A stretch of 64,000 nt of DNA from Peronospora farinosa (taxonomy: Eukaryota > Oomycota > Peronosporomycetes > Peronosporales > Peronosporaceae). Numbering within the stretch: the stretch's first letter is position 1; each line of letters opens with the position of its first letter. Both the position numbers and the translations under genes were made by a program. Positions 45,628 through 58,064 of this stretch are shown here, piece by piece. The notes under the pieces were generated by a model that was given only the letters and a program-made list of their open reading frames with translations, was not told the DNA's origin and ran no database searches. The stretch lies in NCBI GenBank assembly GCA_947646735.1, contig CANTFK010000838.1, positions 453,629 to 517,628 of the forward strand, read 5' to 3'.

Positions 45628-46861
45628 CTATTGTGCACGCTCGGCAAACCAGGCGCCGTCGAGGAACAAGTTTCTTGCTGAGCTTATACGAACCTTAAAG
45701 CACGAGTCCGACTTGACAAAAGCTGTGTACACCAGTAACGAATTAGCAACGATATAGACCATGTCGCTGAAGTAAGTTGTGCCACGTACTTCGGATGATA
45801 CCGTTGCTGCTATCATCGCCCAAAGATGCAAGACAACAGATCTGCAAGGTTTGCTGGGTCTCTGCAACGACGATGCCACTATGGCCAACATTGCATGGAT
45901 TTCTTGATTGAATCACTGCACAAACGAGCATGGTGCAAGAACCAAATTTGTTAACTCAGTTCAATACGCTCCTCCAAAAAATGATGTTGCACACATATCG
46001 GCGTACAGCCGGCAATTACCTTCAAGTGGACACCCAGACAAATCCATATACTTGAGTTTAGAGTGGAGTTTCGCGTTACGCGTACGCTGCGCCTCTTCCG
46101 TAACATGCTGAACTTCGCAAAGTTCGCTCTCAATCACTTGGCTGACATACCGGGTCCAGATATCGTTGAGTTGCATGGCGTCACTATACTTCATCTTGCC
46201 CCTTAGCAAGTGCAAGCCAAGTTCTCTCCGTCGACGGGCACCCATCAACTTTGCAGTCTGTTTTCTGCTAGCGGATGCAATCATTTTTCCTGTGGTTTCT
46301 GCAGCTGTCGTCTTGAATGGGTTATCCAAGGACAGAACCTTATTTTTAAGACTACCAGCAACATTTGAGCCTGCTCTCGTGCCCTTCGTCACAAACTCCA
46401 GATAATTCTTCAACGTTTGATGCAATGTTCGTGGATTCGTCAATGTCAGGATTTGAGATTGCTGCAGAATATACACGTCAGCTCGACCATTTACACATTA
46501 GTCAACATGTCTTCCTAATCCTCACCAGAGAACAGTCTTTGAGCCCAAGAGCCAGCAGGTCCACATTCATCTTCTCATACACTGAGTCCATCATCGTTGC
46601 CTTTCTTTCATTCTCTTTTCCTGCCCGTTCATTGGCGTTTTTGCCATTGATTCGTCCATTTTCTCCTTTGTCGTTGCGCTTTTTGTCTTTGCGCTTCCGT
46701 TTCGATTGCTGGTAGGCCTGTTGCTTATTTTCCTTCGACAAAGCTTGCTCAGCAGCTTGCACCGTATACTTGGAAGCTACTGATTGCGCAGTAGACGCAA
46801 ACGCCGCGTCCAACGACGACAAGAGGTCGGCGCGCGGCCGCTTTTTACCTCCGGTCGACAT
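45628..46861 (-). CDS. POP4: RNase P/MRP protein subunit POP4 (Rpp29)
   Basis: Exons on the minus strand are 46861-46526, 46461-46020, 45915-45790 and 45722-45628 (332 residues; introns 64, 104 and 67 bp). The first about 110 residues are Lys/Arg/Gln-rich. The Rpp29 core then appears: a helix ending AMQLNDIWTRYVSQVI, LHSKLKYMDLSGCPLEVIQS, and the Sm-like beta-barrel strand NPCNVGHSGIVVAETQQTLQI, and the end FVKSDSCFKVRI followed by LDGAWFAERAQ. This is the order found in eukaryotic and archaeal Rpp29, which binds the catalytic RNA of RNase P (tRNA 5' processing) and MRP (rRNA processing). Exon joins three and four are inferred from phase and family alignment. Its ATG begins a tandem pair with PIG-N downstream. 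Confidence 0.88.
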
Positions 46862-47638
46862 TATTAACAACTGGATAATGTTTAATCGGGATCAGATCAG
46901 AGTCAAGAATATTCAGATCTGAGACCAATCGTTGCGGCTTGCGTCTCGCCGCATATATACATATATCTAGTGTAATGGCTGATCTAGCTTAGCGCATAGC
47001 AAGGCTCTGTCGATACCTCCACGCTTGCTATCTGATCTATAGGTAATGCGCTTACAATTGCACGAATGACTGCTACATCTAAGTGAGTGATCGGGTACTT
47101 GGAGGTAATAAAAAGTAGGTTATATTGCTTGAAAATTTACATGACTGTGTGTTGACAAATGCAAAATGCCTCTCCAGCTTTCAAATATGGATTGCTTTTT
47201 GAGAAGCCGTAGTCTCCCATCGCTGCCACTGCGGCACATGATTGTTGTACCTGTGTCAGAATCCGCGAGAACTTTTGCTACTGACTGATCTGGGTTATGC
47301 TTATTGCGTCTTTATCGACTGGATTGCAGCAAAGTACTACTATTTTGAATCGCTATGATTACAACGCACTGGCAGCTTGGCTGTCGCGAAGAAATTACTC
47401 TGAAAGAGATGCAATAGCATAATTCTTGTGCTAGATCTCCGCGAAATGAGTGAGTACTCAAGTGTTATCGTCCGAATGTACAATGGCGAAAGCTTTTCGT
47501 GGGAAGGACTGATGTGACATCGATATTTTTAGCAACAAACTCCTACATGACGTCTTCGCGAAAAAGTATTGCATAGTACTTCTATCGCGTGTAAGCCGAA
47601 CAAACTCAAAAACTCTATGAGCGACTACTTTCGTCGCG
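46862..47638. other. Intergenic, no feature recognised
   Basis: About 780 bases between the POP4 start and the ELMO-gene stop. I recognised no coding region, tRNA-like or repeat structure. The part next to 46861 should hold the POP4 promoter. Confidence 0.5.
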
Positions 47639-50459
47639 TTACATGCCTCCCGCCTTGACTACTTTCTTGACCCTACTAATCTTGCCTATCTTGTGCTGCT
47701 TACTCAGCACCGTCGGAGCTGCTAGTGTGTCGGTGCAGGGCTCATTCGCCAACTTCTCCAGCTCCTTCAGTGATTTAGGTTGAGCATTGAAGATAATGCT
47801 TACACGGCGCCGGAACGCTATGACGACTTGTCCAAACTCCATATATCCCTGTTGCAAGAAACGTAGTTAGAACCGTGAGGACACAAAACATCTTATACTT
47901 CAGGCAATTGCCAACTTACCGCCCCCATTTCGACGAAAAGCGAGTCCAGGACCGGAAAAAGCAGGCAAAAGATCGTCTCAAACACGTGGTTCTCCGGTTC
48001 ATTGATAATCTCCTCCCAGGACTCATAAGCACTTAATGGTGTAGGCGACAAGTATGTCTTCATTGCATGTGTAGACCGAGACTTGTTGTTGACACTCTGC
48101 GCGATCAAATAACTGTAAGTTTTCATCGCATTTGGAGAGCAGCCTTCCGAATGTGTACCAGCGTCACCCAAACCGAGCGTTTCAGTCAGAATCGACGCCA
48201 CATTGATGCATGCAATCGCCAGTGGGTAATTCCTCATGTTCCCTTCGCTTACACCATGCCGCGTACGATTCAATATACGCTGGAACTCGTGCGATGGATA
48301 GCTGGCAAAAAAAATGAGACAATATAGACCAAGTAGGCCACTTGAACGAAGATCAGAAGCTGGGCCTCCTCTTTGGAATCCAATCTCCAGCCACTTTGGA
48401 TCATTATTTGATCGAAACGGTTCGCGTGGGAAGACGAGTTTCCAGAGTTTCATAATCATCATGTTCATCGTCTTCTGATCTCTCGGTGGTCCATTCGACT
48501 CGGGCGTCACTTTAGCTTTAAGCAGTTTTCGTAGCCGAGCCACACATGACTGAAAAACGTAGCGGATCTTCGCTCGCTCCTTCAGCTCAATCTCAATGAT
48601 CTCCGAAGGCAGACACTTAGCGGCTGCAATGGCATCATACCAAGCGTGACACTCTGCTGAAGATGTACAACCTAGCGCCAACCGTCCAATATAAAGTAAA
48701 CGCTTTTCTTCTCTGATTGAAACACGGAGCCCCTTGAGAGCGACGACATACCATGGACGTGTGCTGCTATCTCCGTCTGCTGGATAAAATACGACACAGT
48801 TTTCGTGAAGGCATACAAATAAGCGGCCACGCAAGGTAGCATGTGGCCCAGCATTCTTCGCCTCAAGACGACCAGTTTTGAGTGTCAAGCGAGATGACCG
48901 TTTTTCAAGGTCGTTGCCTGATACCACATTGTCAACAATCCGTCGCAAAATCGCAAATAAGTCATCACGTGCTTCCGCAGTGTCTAAGAATATCGGCCAG
49001 GATCGATGTCGCCCGTGGAAATCAATAATGATGCCATACTCCTCACCACGGGAACGCACACTGCTCACCGATACACCATGGATATCCGTAAAATGAAATG
49101 TTGTAAGAGTTTCTCCTCTCCGTGAGTTCGTAAGGGTCTGCTCAGCAAAGTTCAGCTCGAGGACTCTAGTTTGAAGTCGATTCCGGGAGCTGCACTTGCG
49201 TACCCCGTAACGAACTAAGAAACCCTGAATTCCCGCTTCATGCCACAGCTGCTGGAAGTCAGTTGCGCCATCAAATGTCGAGCGATTCCCCGAATTGATT
49301 GCAGCTTGAATCGCACACACCCACTGAGTCATCTCATAGCTCGAGGCCGCTACCATGTAGAATTCACGTCGTGAAGAATCTGCAGATGTCACGACCTTAA
49401 ATTCATGTTCTTTCGCATTCTTACCCGTGACAACCATGCAGCGGGATGTCGAGCTGAGATCAACTACTTTAGTTGGAGAACCTTCGTCGCTGTCCTTTGC
49501 GTACGTCAGCATCGGTCCTTGTGGCATTTTACGCAGCGTAAACCAGCGTTTACGATAGCTGGGAACCACTTCTCCACGTTTCGAGATCCATCCCTGTCGG
49601 ATTATATCTTCTGACGTGGACATCCTCTGCATAGTAGATTTACGATACGATGCCAAAGATTTGCCTCCACCTTCCTGATCTTGCACACTCTGTCCAAGTC
49701 GTTCGAGATAGATCTCTCGTCCGAACTGCCGGTCAAAGTGAGCAAGATCATTCATGGTAAAGGGTCGGTCAATTTGCTCCTCAGCGACCATACGTGACTC
49801 AACATTCAGCGATTGAGTAATATATCCAGCTAGTGACGCCTCAATGCGTTGTTCGTAGGTTCCCTGGTCTCCGTCACTCAGCCGTCGCGTTGAGCGTTTC
49901 CGATGTGGGGACGGTGCTGAAATGCTTTCGACACTCAGCTCTTCTTCAGATGCAAACGACAACGACCTGTCTGTATATTCACTGAAGCTGCGACTGCTCG
50001 GCGACTGTCTGGCGTATTTACTGCTACTGCTTGGCTGTATGGCGCTCAAAGCGGTCGGAATGCGTTCTTCGATCGGACCAATAGTATCGTCGTCCAATTC
50101 GTCCTCCTCAATGCCGTATCCCATCAATCCCGTCGGTCGTCCATAACATTCTATCGTGTCACTATTATCAGGCGACAATCTGACAGATTCGCGACGTCCA
50201 AAGACCAAATCCCTGCCAATCATAGAGCATCCTAGCATGTTGTCCTGTGTGTAGAAACTCGCTTGCACTAATTCGGTATCACGTTCAATGTCTGCACCAG
50301 CATCTTTCTTGATCAAATTCTACAGGAAAACGATAAAGATATAACAGACATACGAGTCAAAATAGTTAGCATCCAGACAAGTCGATTGTATCAATTAAAA
50401 GCAGCATTATCACTTACGTCTAAGGACCAGAGCAGATCATCAGACACTTGGTCGCTCAT
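47639..50459 (-). CDS. ELMO/CED-12 domain protein with PH-like domains
   Basis: Exons are 50459-50418, 50319-47920 and 47848-47639 (883 residues; introns 98 and 71 bp). The start M-S-D-Q-V-S-D-D is on a tiny first exon. After about 240 Ser-rich disordered residues comes a clear PH domain (IIRQGWISKRGEVVPSYRKRWF...MTQWVCAIQAAI), at about 255-360. Two further PH-like folds are suggested (FLVRYGVRKCSSRNRLQTRVLELNF and LRGRLFVCLHENCVVFYPADG). The ELMO domain, about 610-800, contains the WLEIGFQRGGPASDLRSSGLLGLY motif that in animals and protists supports Arf-family GAP or Rac-GEF functions. A C-terminal basic tail follows. A role in small-GTPase-linked membrane or actin control is a family inference. 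Confidence 0.9.
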
Positions 50460-51982
50460 GCTGCTATGCGCAGCCTCGACGACTACGTTGTTAGTAACTA
50501 ATAGCAGAAAATAGTGGCCGAGTGCCAAAGAGAGGAAAGGGGAACTGTGGCTCACGAACGTGCACTGCCCGTTCTAACGAGCACTGAGCGTTACCAGAAT
50601 AGTCAGCGCAGCGACGTCACAACTTTTTATGGACGTACTAAATCGATTACGCAAAAATTAAAAACGGTTTTAAGAAATCACTTTTATGTATATTCTGTGA
50701 CAAAAGCGACAGATACATTACCAAAAACTAGTTGGCGTAGATACAGGCTAAAGACTGGAAAGAACTAGGGTGCTAGTAGTCAGTAATTTACTAAACTCCC
50801 CAAACCGTCTCTTGCTTGTGATTTTAGATTTGGTCACTATCCAAAAATATTCTCTTGGCATACAATCAAATACGTTAAAATTGACTGATGCTATCAAGAC
50901 ATGAAAGCGACTTCACCTCGTTGTCTCTCACACGTAAAAAAACATATCTATGTAGCCGCATTCAAAAAGGTAGCACAGCTAGATTATGCGAGATTCACCT
51001 TAACCTAGTTATAAGAAGATTATATAGCCCCGCAGCGCGATAGGAAGAAATGAGAAAAACTTCCTGAGAAGAACATTTTGCGCGTCAAAGTCATATTTGG
51101 TGATATTTCTGAGCTAGGGCACCGATGTAATAAGTGGACGCGATATGAACTTACTGCTAGGTTGCTTAAAGGCTCCGTTCCGATGAACCACTGGCCTCAA
51201 CCAAACCAGGCGGGAAAAGCTATCGCCAGATTACCGGCAGTTGAATCAGTAACGGACAGCATTTTCATATATACGTCAGAACTTCTTTGCATAGACTTGA
51301 GTTTTCTATAAAGCAATATCGAAACCAACGCCGGTGGTGAAAGCGGCTTGTAGGCTTCTGCTTCTGACGTTTCAAACGAGGAGAGTCTATCTACATCCGA
51401 GAGTGAGCTATGCAGAGATGATGTATTGCAGCAGTCACTCTGTCGTAGTAGCGCTAAGCGTTAAAGTGGATGAAGTAGCATCGGGTAGACTTGCTGAAGT
51501 TGCGGACGACAATATCTTGATAAAGTAAGTGCAATTTTTAATATTTAAAAAATGGTGAGCTCCCGGAACAAAAAGACGGCAACGTATGGAGCGTAGATTA
51601 GTTTTGCTACAGGTCATTCATTGGCCGATGCATGGTGAATTGGACGATAATTAAAAAGAAAAAATTTGCACTACTTCGTAGACTGTAATAGCGCCGAACT
51701 GCGTCTTAAAACGCAGTACGCAGAGCCCATAAGAAAGGACATCTCGTAGTTTTACGTAGTCCTTTTTTTCCTACATGTTCTCTCTGGGAAGATTTTACAA
51801 AAAAATTCAAAGACTCTGTTAATGAGACAGACGAGACATGACAAATGGCTTTTTATAGCACATCCCTCCCTCCGTTGAATTATGGGTCGGCGGACGATTA
51901 CACTTATTACTTAACAGAAGTTATTACTTCTCGGATTATGTGTATCGTACATAAGAGAACTTTCATAATAAAAAACGGACCT
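50460..51982. other. AT-rich gene-poor stretch
   Basis: About 1.5 kb upstream of the ELMO gene and before a solo LTR. No coding region with family motifs was found; the frames here are at most 84 codons. The first part should hold the ELMO gene promoter. Confidence 0.5.
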
Positions 51983-52440
51983 TGTAACGGGGTAAGCCCG
52001 TAACATCATATTGACACTAACAATAAGTGGCAATAAGAATATTATAACAACTAATAATATTTGACAATATTATCTTGCTTATAATATTGTCCTCGCATCT
52101 CCTAGAAGCTGGAGATGCCCTCTGATTGATTGATATCGTATATTTTTTCAAACAAAGGCGCTGACCAATGACCGATGGACGCGTGCAAAGAATGGCGGGC
52201 ACGAAGGTAGCATACACATTTGTACTTTGATATAGTTAAGGCAAGGTTATTAATGATTTAGTTTTAAAGATAGTTTAACTATATTTAATACAGGTCTCTT
52301 TTCTTTCTCAACTAAGCACTTGTTTAGTTGATAAGCTTCCTCTGTCTCTTTGTGTAAGAGAGATTTTGAGGCACCTGCCTTCATTATTATCATTGAAGGT
52401 TGATCATACGAAAGTATAATTAGGAGGGTGCCCCATTACA
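51983..52440 (+). mobile_element. Solo LTR of a retrotransposon with a perfect target-site duplication
   Basis: The 458-bp segment starts TGTAACGGGG and ends CCCCATTACA, i.e. inverted TG...CA termini as in an LTR. It is bordered on both sides by the identical 5-bp GACCT (51978-51982 and 52441-52445). This is what is left when the two LTRs of a Ty3/gypsy-type element recombine. No internal coding sequence lies beside it. Confidence 0.85.
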
Positions 52441-52659
52441 GACCTGGGCAACAAGACCATCCCCACTTCCCTCTTAAACAAAACAGGCTCTAGCCTCAAG
52501 GCTCCGACTGCTGACAGAACGTAAGTCCTAGTCTCCTTCGTTCATTTGACTCGAGACTAAAGGTGTGAGACATGTCGTCAATTTTTTCGAATAGTAAAAG
52601 CTGTATATAATTTTACAGTGTTTAACAGCGTCTTACCTGCTGATGTGCTACCTAGACAG

Positions 52660-54430
52660 TAGAAGATAACGCAAATTCGGCTTACCAATGGACAGCGTTT
52701 TCAAATTTGCATGCACAAGACTAATAATCCAGAATTATCTCAGACGGCACTGGCTAAATGAGCAACGAAGAAGTTCGGCCTTGCCAAAACGCAGTCATAG
52801 GCATTGATCAGCACGATAATGCAAAAGCGGGCTAATCTGGAGATCATGGATCCACAGCAGTCTAAATGCGAAGCGTCAGCGGCTGGCTCAATATCCTATA
52901 CTAGAAGAAGCTTTGGCTCTTTGGGTCCTGCAGTGTCAACACCGCGGACTGATTATCACTGGAAAACTTATTTGCGCGAAGGCTAAGCAACTTGCTTAAT
53001 CGCTTGGAATACTAGACTTTCACACACGGATGGCTTTAACAATTCTAACAACGTCACAAGCTCCGTGCTATTCGCATATATGGCAAAAAGGTTCGGTAGA
53101 GGTGAAGGCTCTTACTGAAGATCTGCCTGATATAAAGAAGGTCATAGCCGAGCACGCTAAAGTGTGACATTTACATTTTGGATGAAACTGGTATCATTTC
53201 CCTGTCTAATTATTACCTATAATGGAGTCTTATTAAAGTTGATTAATTTTATTAGGACTGTTCTACAGCATGACACCTAACAGGACTATTGCTCAGCAAG
53301 AGATTGAGGACACAAGAAAAACAAAGTAAGATAATGTTCAGATAGCTAATTGTTATTTACTAACACAGTGTATGCGCTGACATCATCTGCAGACGCAAAT
53401 ATCTATTGTTCTCACTGCAAACTTGCCGATGGATCTGACATGCTGCAGCCTGTCGTTATCGGAGAATCGGAGAATCGAAGAAGCCCCTCGTACTTTAAAA
53501 ATAAGAAGTCAGGCCAAGCACTTGGTTTTTTCGTACCGAAACAACACAATGGCTTGGATGACGGGCGTGATCTTTCAGGAATGTCTTGCAATTGTGAACA
53601 AAACAATGAAGGTGCGTGGCCAGCTAAAATAATTGACTTCTTTTCTCTATTGATTCTGAAATTACACTTCAATCCGAGCAAAAAAACATTCTTCTTTTGC
53701 TCGACAATGCTCCGTAGATGGCCTGGAATTAACAAATGGCAAGGTACAGTTGCTTCCTCCAAATACGACATCCAAGATTCAGCCGACGGATGCCGGCATC
53801 ATTGCAGCATTCAAGCGGCGGGATCGTCGCTACCATTTTCAAAATGCAATCGATTGTGACGAGCTTAGGGAGGTCGAAAACATTTACAAAGTCGACCAAA
53901 TTACTGCCATGCGCTGGTCGATGGCTGCCTAAACCGAGATCTCAGCCATTACCATTGTCAATCGCTTTAATCACACTGGGCAGTATTCGAATCTTCCCGT
54001 CATTTAACTGCTGTAGATATGAAGAGAAACAGTGATGGCGCGAAGGAGGTTGAAAAAACGAAAATTTAGCTGGATCAGAAACTGAGAGATCAGCTAGAGC
54101 AGCTGCGTGTCCGGGATCCCATGACGATTTCGAATCTTCTCAGATACATCGGAGAGGATAAAGCTTCTCAGCTGGACTCCCTGAGAACGAAATCCTGCAA
54201 GATGTAAAGGAGGAACAGGAGGAGGGTGGAAATAGTGAAGACGTGGCACCTGTCGCAGACAAGTTCACCCGAATCGAAATGATCGATCTCCTTCGTGGTA
54301 CGTGCTTCCTGCTCAATGTATCCCAGGAAAGTCACCAAGCTGCTTATAGAGTTCCCCGCGACCTTCAGCTTGATATTCGCAGCGCACCCACCACCCAAAC
54401 TACCCTCGACATGTGGTTTAAGTAGGTTTA
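52660..54430 (+). pseudogene. Decayed pogo/Tigger-like DNA transposase
   Basis: Frame fragments in order match a Tigger-type transposase: an N-terminal helix-turn-helix region (LTNGQRFQIC, then KKFGLAKTQ), a CENP-B-like part (LAQYPILEEALALWVLQ), the first catalytic block (LDETGLFYSMTPNRTIAQQEIE), ALTSSADA, MTGVIFQE, and the third block with LLPPNTTSKIQPTDAGIIAAFKRR. Stops (TGA and TAG near 52757-52800) and frameshifts separate them, so the copy is inactive. Two interruptions begin GT and end AG (about 53190-53253 and 53326-53379). They look like retained introns of the original transposase gene, which would be unusual for this family. Confidence 0.75.
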
Positions 54431-54929
54431 TCGTCAAAAATATAAAATTTGCTTATTTCATAAAGTTATATTGCCCTGGCTGATTATGAATTACAACTTA
54501 GCAATCATAAAACGAGCTTGGTGAACACGAAGTTAAATGAGCTACAGCAGGTTAACACTAATCGGAGGATAACGTATTGGAGAGGGGTCTGTATAGTTTT
54601 TTTACTAAATGAAGACGGCGGCAAAGCTGTCAATGCAAATTAGGCAAACCATATAATTGTGACCTTTAGATTATATTGATTGATAGAAAACATAATATCT
54701 AATTAATGTGTTAAATCATGTTGCATTTTTACAATGGCGTCGGTACAGGAAAGGCCCGTTCATTAAATAACATGTTTTGTATCCAATTAAGAAAATCTTG
54801 TTTGGAAAGGGACATCGTGAGCAAGCACGTTAACGAAGCAGTAGAGATTTACAATTACAAGGCGCCTAAAACTCTGGATGGAACAATTTTAACGGGTTAT
54901 TCTTGCACTACTACAAAATTTTACGGCGA
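54431..54929. other. AT-rich stretch between transposon fragments
   Basis: About 500 bases with a 74-codon frame (54718-54942, plus) and no recognised motif. Possibly more decayed transposon. Confidence 0.4.
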
Positions 54930-55319
54930 AGTAGCCATGTAACCCACCCTTAAGTAAGTGATACACACAAAGTGTATTCACATTGAAAGGGATGTTTCCG
55001 CTGAGCTTTTGCTCAGCGCGGCTGTGAACAAAAATGTCGTCAAAGTAGCTCGGTGCAAAATCGCGAAGCGGGCGAAGTACTTGTGTCACCATCCAATTGA
55101 ACGTAGCTGAAGCGTTCTTAAGACCTTGTGGCATGACTAGTCACTCCCAAAGCATATCGCTTGGGGTGCTGACAGCAGTGAACGGAATGTCACTGTCCCT
55201 CATTAGGATCTGATAGAAACCGTCTGTCATATCTATGGCGCTGTAGATCTCGCTCCCGGGCATGGTATTTAATACCATGTCTTTTCGAGGGATAGGCGTT
55301 TGAGCCGGGATCGTAGCTG
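54930..55319 (-). mobile_element. Ty3/gypsy reverse-transcriptase fragment
   Basis: On the minus strand the translation shows PRKDMVLNTMPGSEIYSAID, then LVMPQGLKNASATF and the active-site box YFDDIFVHS, typical of the palm region of Ty3/gypsy reverse transcriptase. The fragment has an in-frame TGA before LVMPQG and lacks the rest of pol on both sides. It is a truncated remnant, opposite in orientation to the gag-like frame that follows. Confidence 0.85.
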
Positions 55320-55946
55320 CACAGATTTTTAGCCAGAGTAAGACTTTAGGCTGAAAGCCTCTTAGTTCTATACAGCTAAATCGAGTTAAGGCTAAAAACC
55401 ACTTAGTTCTAAGGAACTAATTATACGACTTTAAAGTCACCCTCTTCTAAGGAAGTAGGAGAGACTTTTAGTCAGCAAGCAATAAGCTTAAGGTTCGGAG
55501 AACCAACGCACAGAGTGCAAGAAAAAGCTAGAAGTTTATAGGTTCAGAGAACCACCGCACGAAGTGCACAAGAGAACAAGTCAGAACGACTTGCGATCTT
55601 AAACTCAAAAGGAGAACTGATTTTATTTATGCACTAAGATTTTTATGAATAGTCCTACTTTAAGTTTTCTACACTAAATTGATTACGATAATAGTAATTA
55701 TAATATGCATACTTTGCTATTGAACGATGTGTCGTTCAAACATCTATGTATGATGTACTTAATTCAGCGTTAGTGATTTATCGAATCCCAATCGATAAGG
55801 TACGGTATTATCGAATCCCGTATGTTAACGCTTATACTTAATACCTCTCTAAAGAGAAGTATCATAATGCATTAATGCAATAAAAGGGAACCTCAACCGT
55901 AAACTCTCGGAATGACGTTACAACCGTCGTATAACCCCGTTACACC
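55320..55946 (+). mobile_element. Putative retrotransposon LTR/leader before a gag-like frame
   Basis: This non-coding, AT-rich segment ends CCCCGTTACA, much like the 3' end of the solo LTR at 51983-52440 (CCCCATTACA), and is followed after about 110 bases by a gag-like frame. Two related direct repeats of about 40 bases (GGTTC.GAGAACCA.CGCAC.. at about 55493 and 55542) lie in the middle. The left boundary is uncertain because it abuts an unrelated reverse-transcriptase fragment. Confidence 0.45.
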
Positions 55947-56053
55947 CTCCCCCACCAGACTGACGTTCCCATAGAATGTCATTCGACATCTTTCCTCGTT
56001 GAGGTAGTGCTTAAGCTAACGTTTAAACCTTACGGTTGTTCACGGCACACAAC

Positions 56054-56958
56054 ATGACGCCTCCTGGCAATGAGTCACAGAATCTACGGGACCTCATTGA
56101 AGGCGACCTTGACGAAGCGGTTGATTACGAAAGTGACGCTGTATTTGTGGGACCCGATGGGTTCCCTTTAGACACCCTCACGGGTGAAGATGACACTCTT
56201 CATGCACCTAATCCGTTCCCTGAACGTGGTGCTGCAGATGCGCTATCAGCGTTACGTGACCCGCCTTACGTATCATCTACGGCGACGGTTACCAACCCAC
56301 TCGACGAGTAGCAGCAGCAAACCATCGATCAAGAGGAAGGCGCAAAGCTCCGGAAGAAGAATATGGATAGGCTTCAAGACCACCGACAGTATAAGTTCAA
56401 ACTACCCACAGTGAAAGAACGCCTTAAGGAGCCATCTGGTCATTCCCTCTCTGGCTGGGCCATTGGGCCTGAGGCCATTTCACCCGAGGATGTCGCTACG
56501 CGAACGGCCCTTCGACAACGATATCTGGAACCTCATATTACTACGCAAAGCCAATACTTGGCACTCCTTAACAAGCAAGTGCACGGTGCGTCAGTTCCTC
56601 CCAAAAAGGGTGTCCCCATCCTTCTATTCGCGGGGGAAACCGAGGAAGAAGAAGACACGGCTTTTATCCGCTGGGAGCATTATGTGAGACGTTTAAGCAG
56701 CATGTAGGCCCTACGGGCAAGTGCCGATGTGGCAGATGTTCGACTCGAACGGAAAAAGCGTTACGATTACGCTAAATTGAAGGCCCGGGGAGAATTGAAA
56801 TCCCAACGAACGCATTATGCGTCTGCTACCCAGCACCCCAATGTTTCGGCTACACCTGTAGCCGCAAGCTCACGACAGACCGAGGCCGCTAACTCGCCTA
56901 CCCCCAACACTATTGGTGAGAAGCGTCACCGCCAACAGGCTGACCCTGCGCACGACGC
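56054..56958 (+). mobile_element. Gag-like reading frame interrupted by two TAG codons
   Basis: One frame runs from MTPPGNESQNLRDL through a charged region rich in Asp, Pro, Arg and Gln. It is broken only by TAG at 56309-56311 and 56705-56707, and otherwise stays open to 57064. The N-terminal acidic part and the ERKKRYDYAKLKARGELK helix fit a retroelement gag, but no zinc knuckle is seen. After about 56958 the frame reads the complement of a chromodomain, so the gag is truncated there by a second element lying in the opposite orientation. Confidence 0.6.
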
Positions 56959-58064
56959 TCAAAAATGTCCACGGCGTATGGTCAATCCTGCCGAAGGAAC
57001 CTCAAACTCCCACGAGTTCCACGACTCTGGATATCCCCGCCACTTCACCAGATACTGGTTTTGACCATGGCAGCGACGTTTCTGCAACAGACGTTTAACA
57101 TGGAACTGAAGGTTCCCCTGTCCATCAAGCAAAGCCGGAGGAGGCCGGTGTATCGGCACAAGCTCATGCCGAGCTTCTTCAAGAGGTGCTGTCCCTCCGT
57201 GAGTATATGCAGTCGATAAACTCCGTCTTGAGTCACTGAAAGAGAGCCGAACCCGAGTGTAGAGTCAGCTTGACCTTTTGGTGCAGATGATCCGTCCCGC
57301 GGCAATACCAATGGGCTCGGCTCGAGCGCCTTAGTGTTCACTTGGGGCGGATTCCGATATGGTTTGAGCATGCCGACGTAGAACACGGGATGTGTACGCA
57401 GTTTGCGCGGCAAATTAAGCGTATACGCTAGGCCTTTCTTGGCAATGACCGAAAAGGGTCCGATAAAGCGCGGACGCAACCTTGTCTTAAAGACAGCAGA
57501 TACTACATTGATAGGTAGATTTTTAGCAATTAATAATACTTGGTCTCCGACCTCATAACAAGTAATACAACTTCTGCCTTTAGCATCTGCATATTCTTTT
57601 TGCTTATCTTGACTATCAGCCATTGCATCTTGCACATGTCGTAAGACATTTAGTCGCGTTGCGAGAAACGCATTTACCTGTTTCTTAACAGTATTAGGGC
57701 TGACATCAGCAAGCCGATCGGCAATTTCTCCCCCACCAAGCCCTGAACCACTCGGAGGTAGCGTTAACGGAACGCGTGGGTTTGTGAGGCCATTGGCATA
57801 GAACGGAGTGTAGCCGGTAGAGGCTTGCACGGAGTTATTGAGTGCAAACTCAACTACAGGCAGCATAGAGCTCCAACGCTTAGGCGTTTCAGCACAAATG
57901 CTGCGTAGGATATCTTCAACAACGCGATTGACGCGTTCAGTTTGACCATCGATCTGCGTATGATCCGCTGTGGACATGTAGAATCGGGTGCCTAGCACCC
58001 GGAAGACGGACTACCAAAACTTACTCGTAAAACGAGGATCACGATCAGAAACAATTGCCACTGG
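56959..58064 (-). mobile_element. Ty3/gypsy integrase C-terminal half and chromodomain (chromovirus remnant)
   Basis: The minus strand encodes the last part of an integrase core (VAIVSDRDPRFTSKFW, a TAG stop, then STADHTQIDGQTERVNRVVEDILR). It continues with an integrase tail (GDQVLLIAKNLP) and, after a frame change, a chromodomain (QYLVKWRGYPESWNSWE) that in chromoviruses directs insertion to marked chromatin. The first catalytic Asp and everything upstream are missing: the sequence stops at 58064, where the large inverted repeat begins. Frame breaks show it is inactive. Confidence 0.85.

Noticed and set aside
55937..55946. Minus-oriented LTR beginning TGTAACGGGG at 55946
   Set aside because: The complement of the segment end can be read this way, but the gag-like frame downstream on the plus strand fits better with a plus-oriented LTR ending here. 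No matching far end was found for the minus reading.
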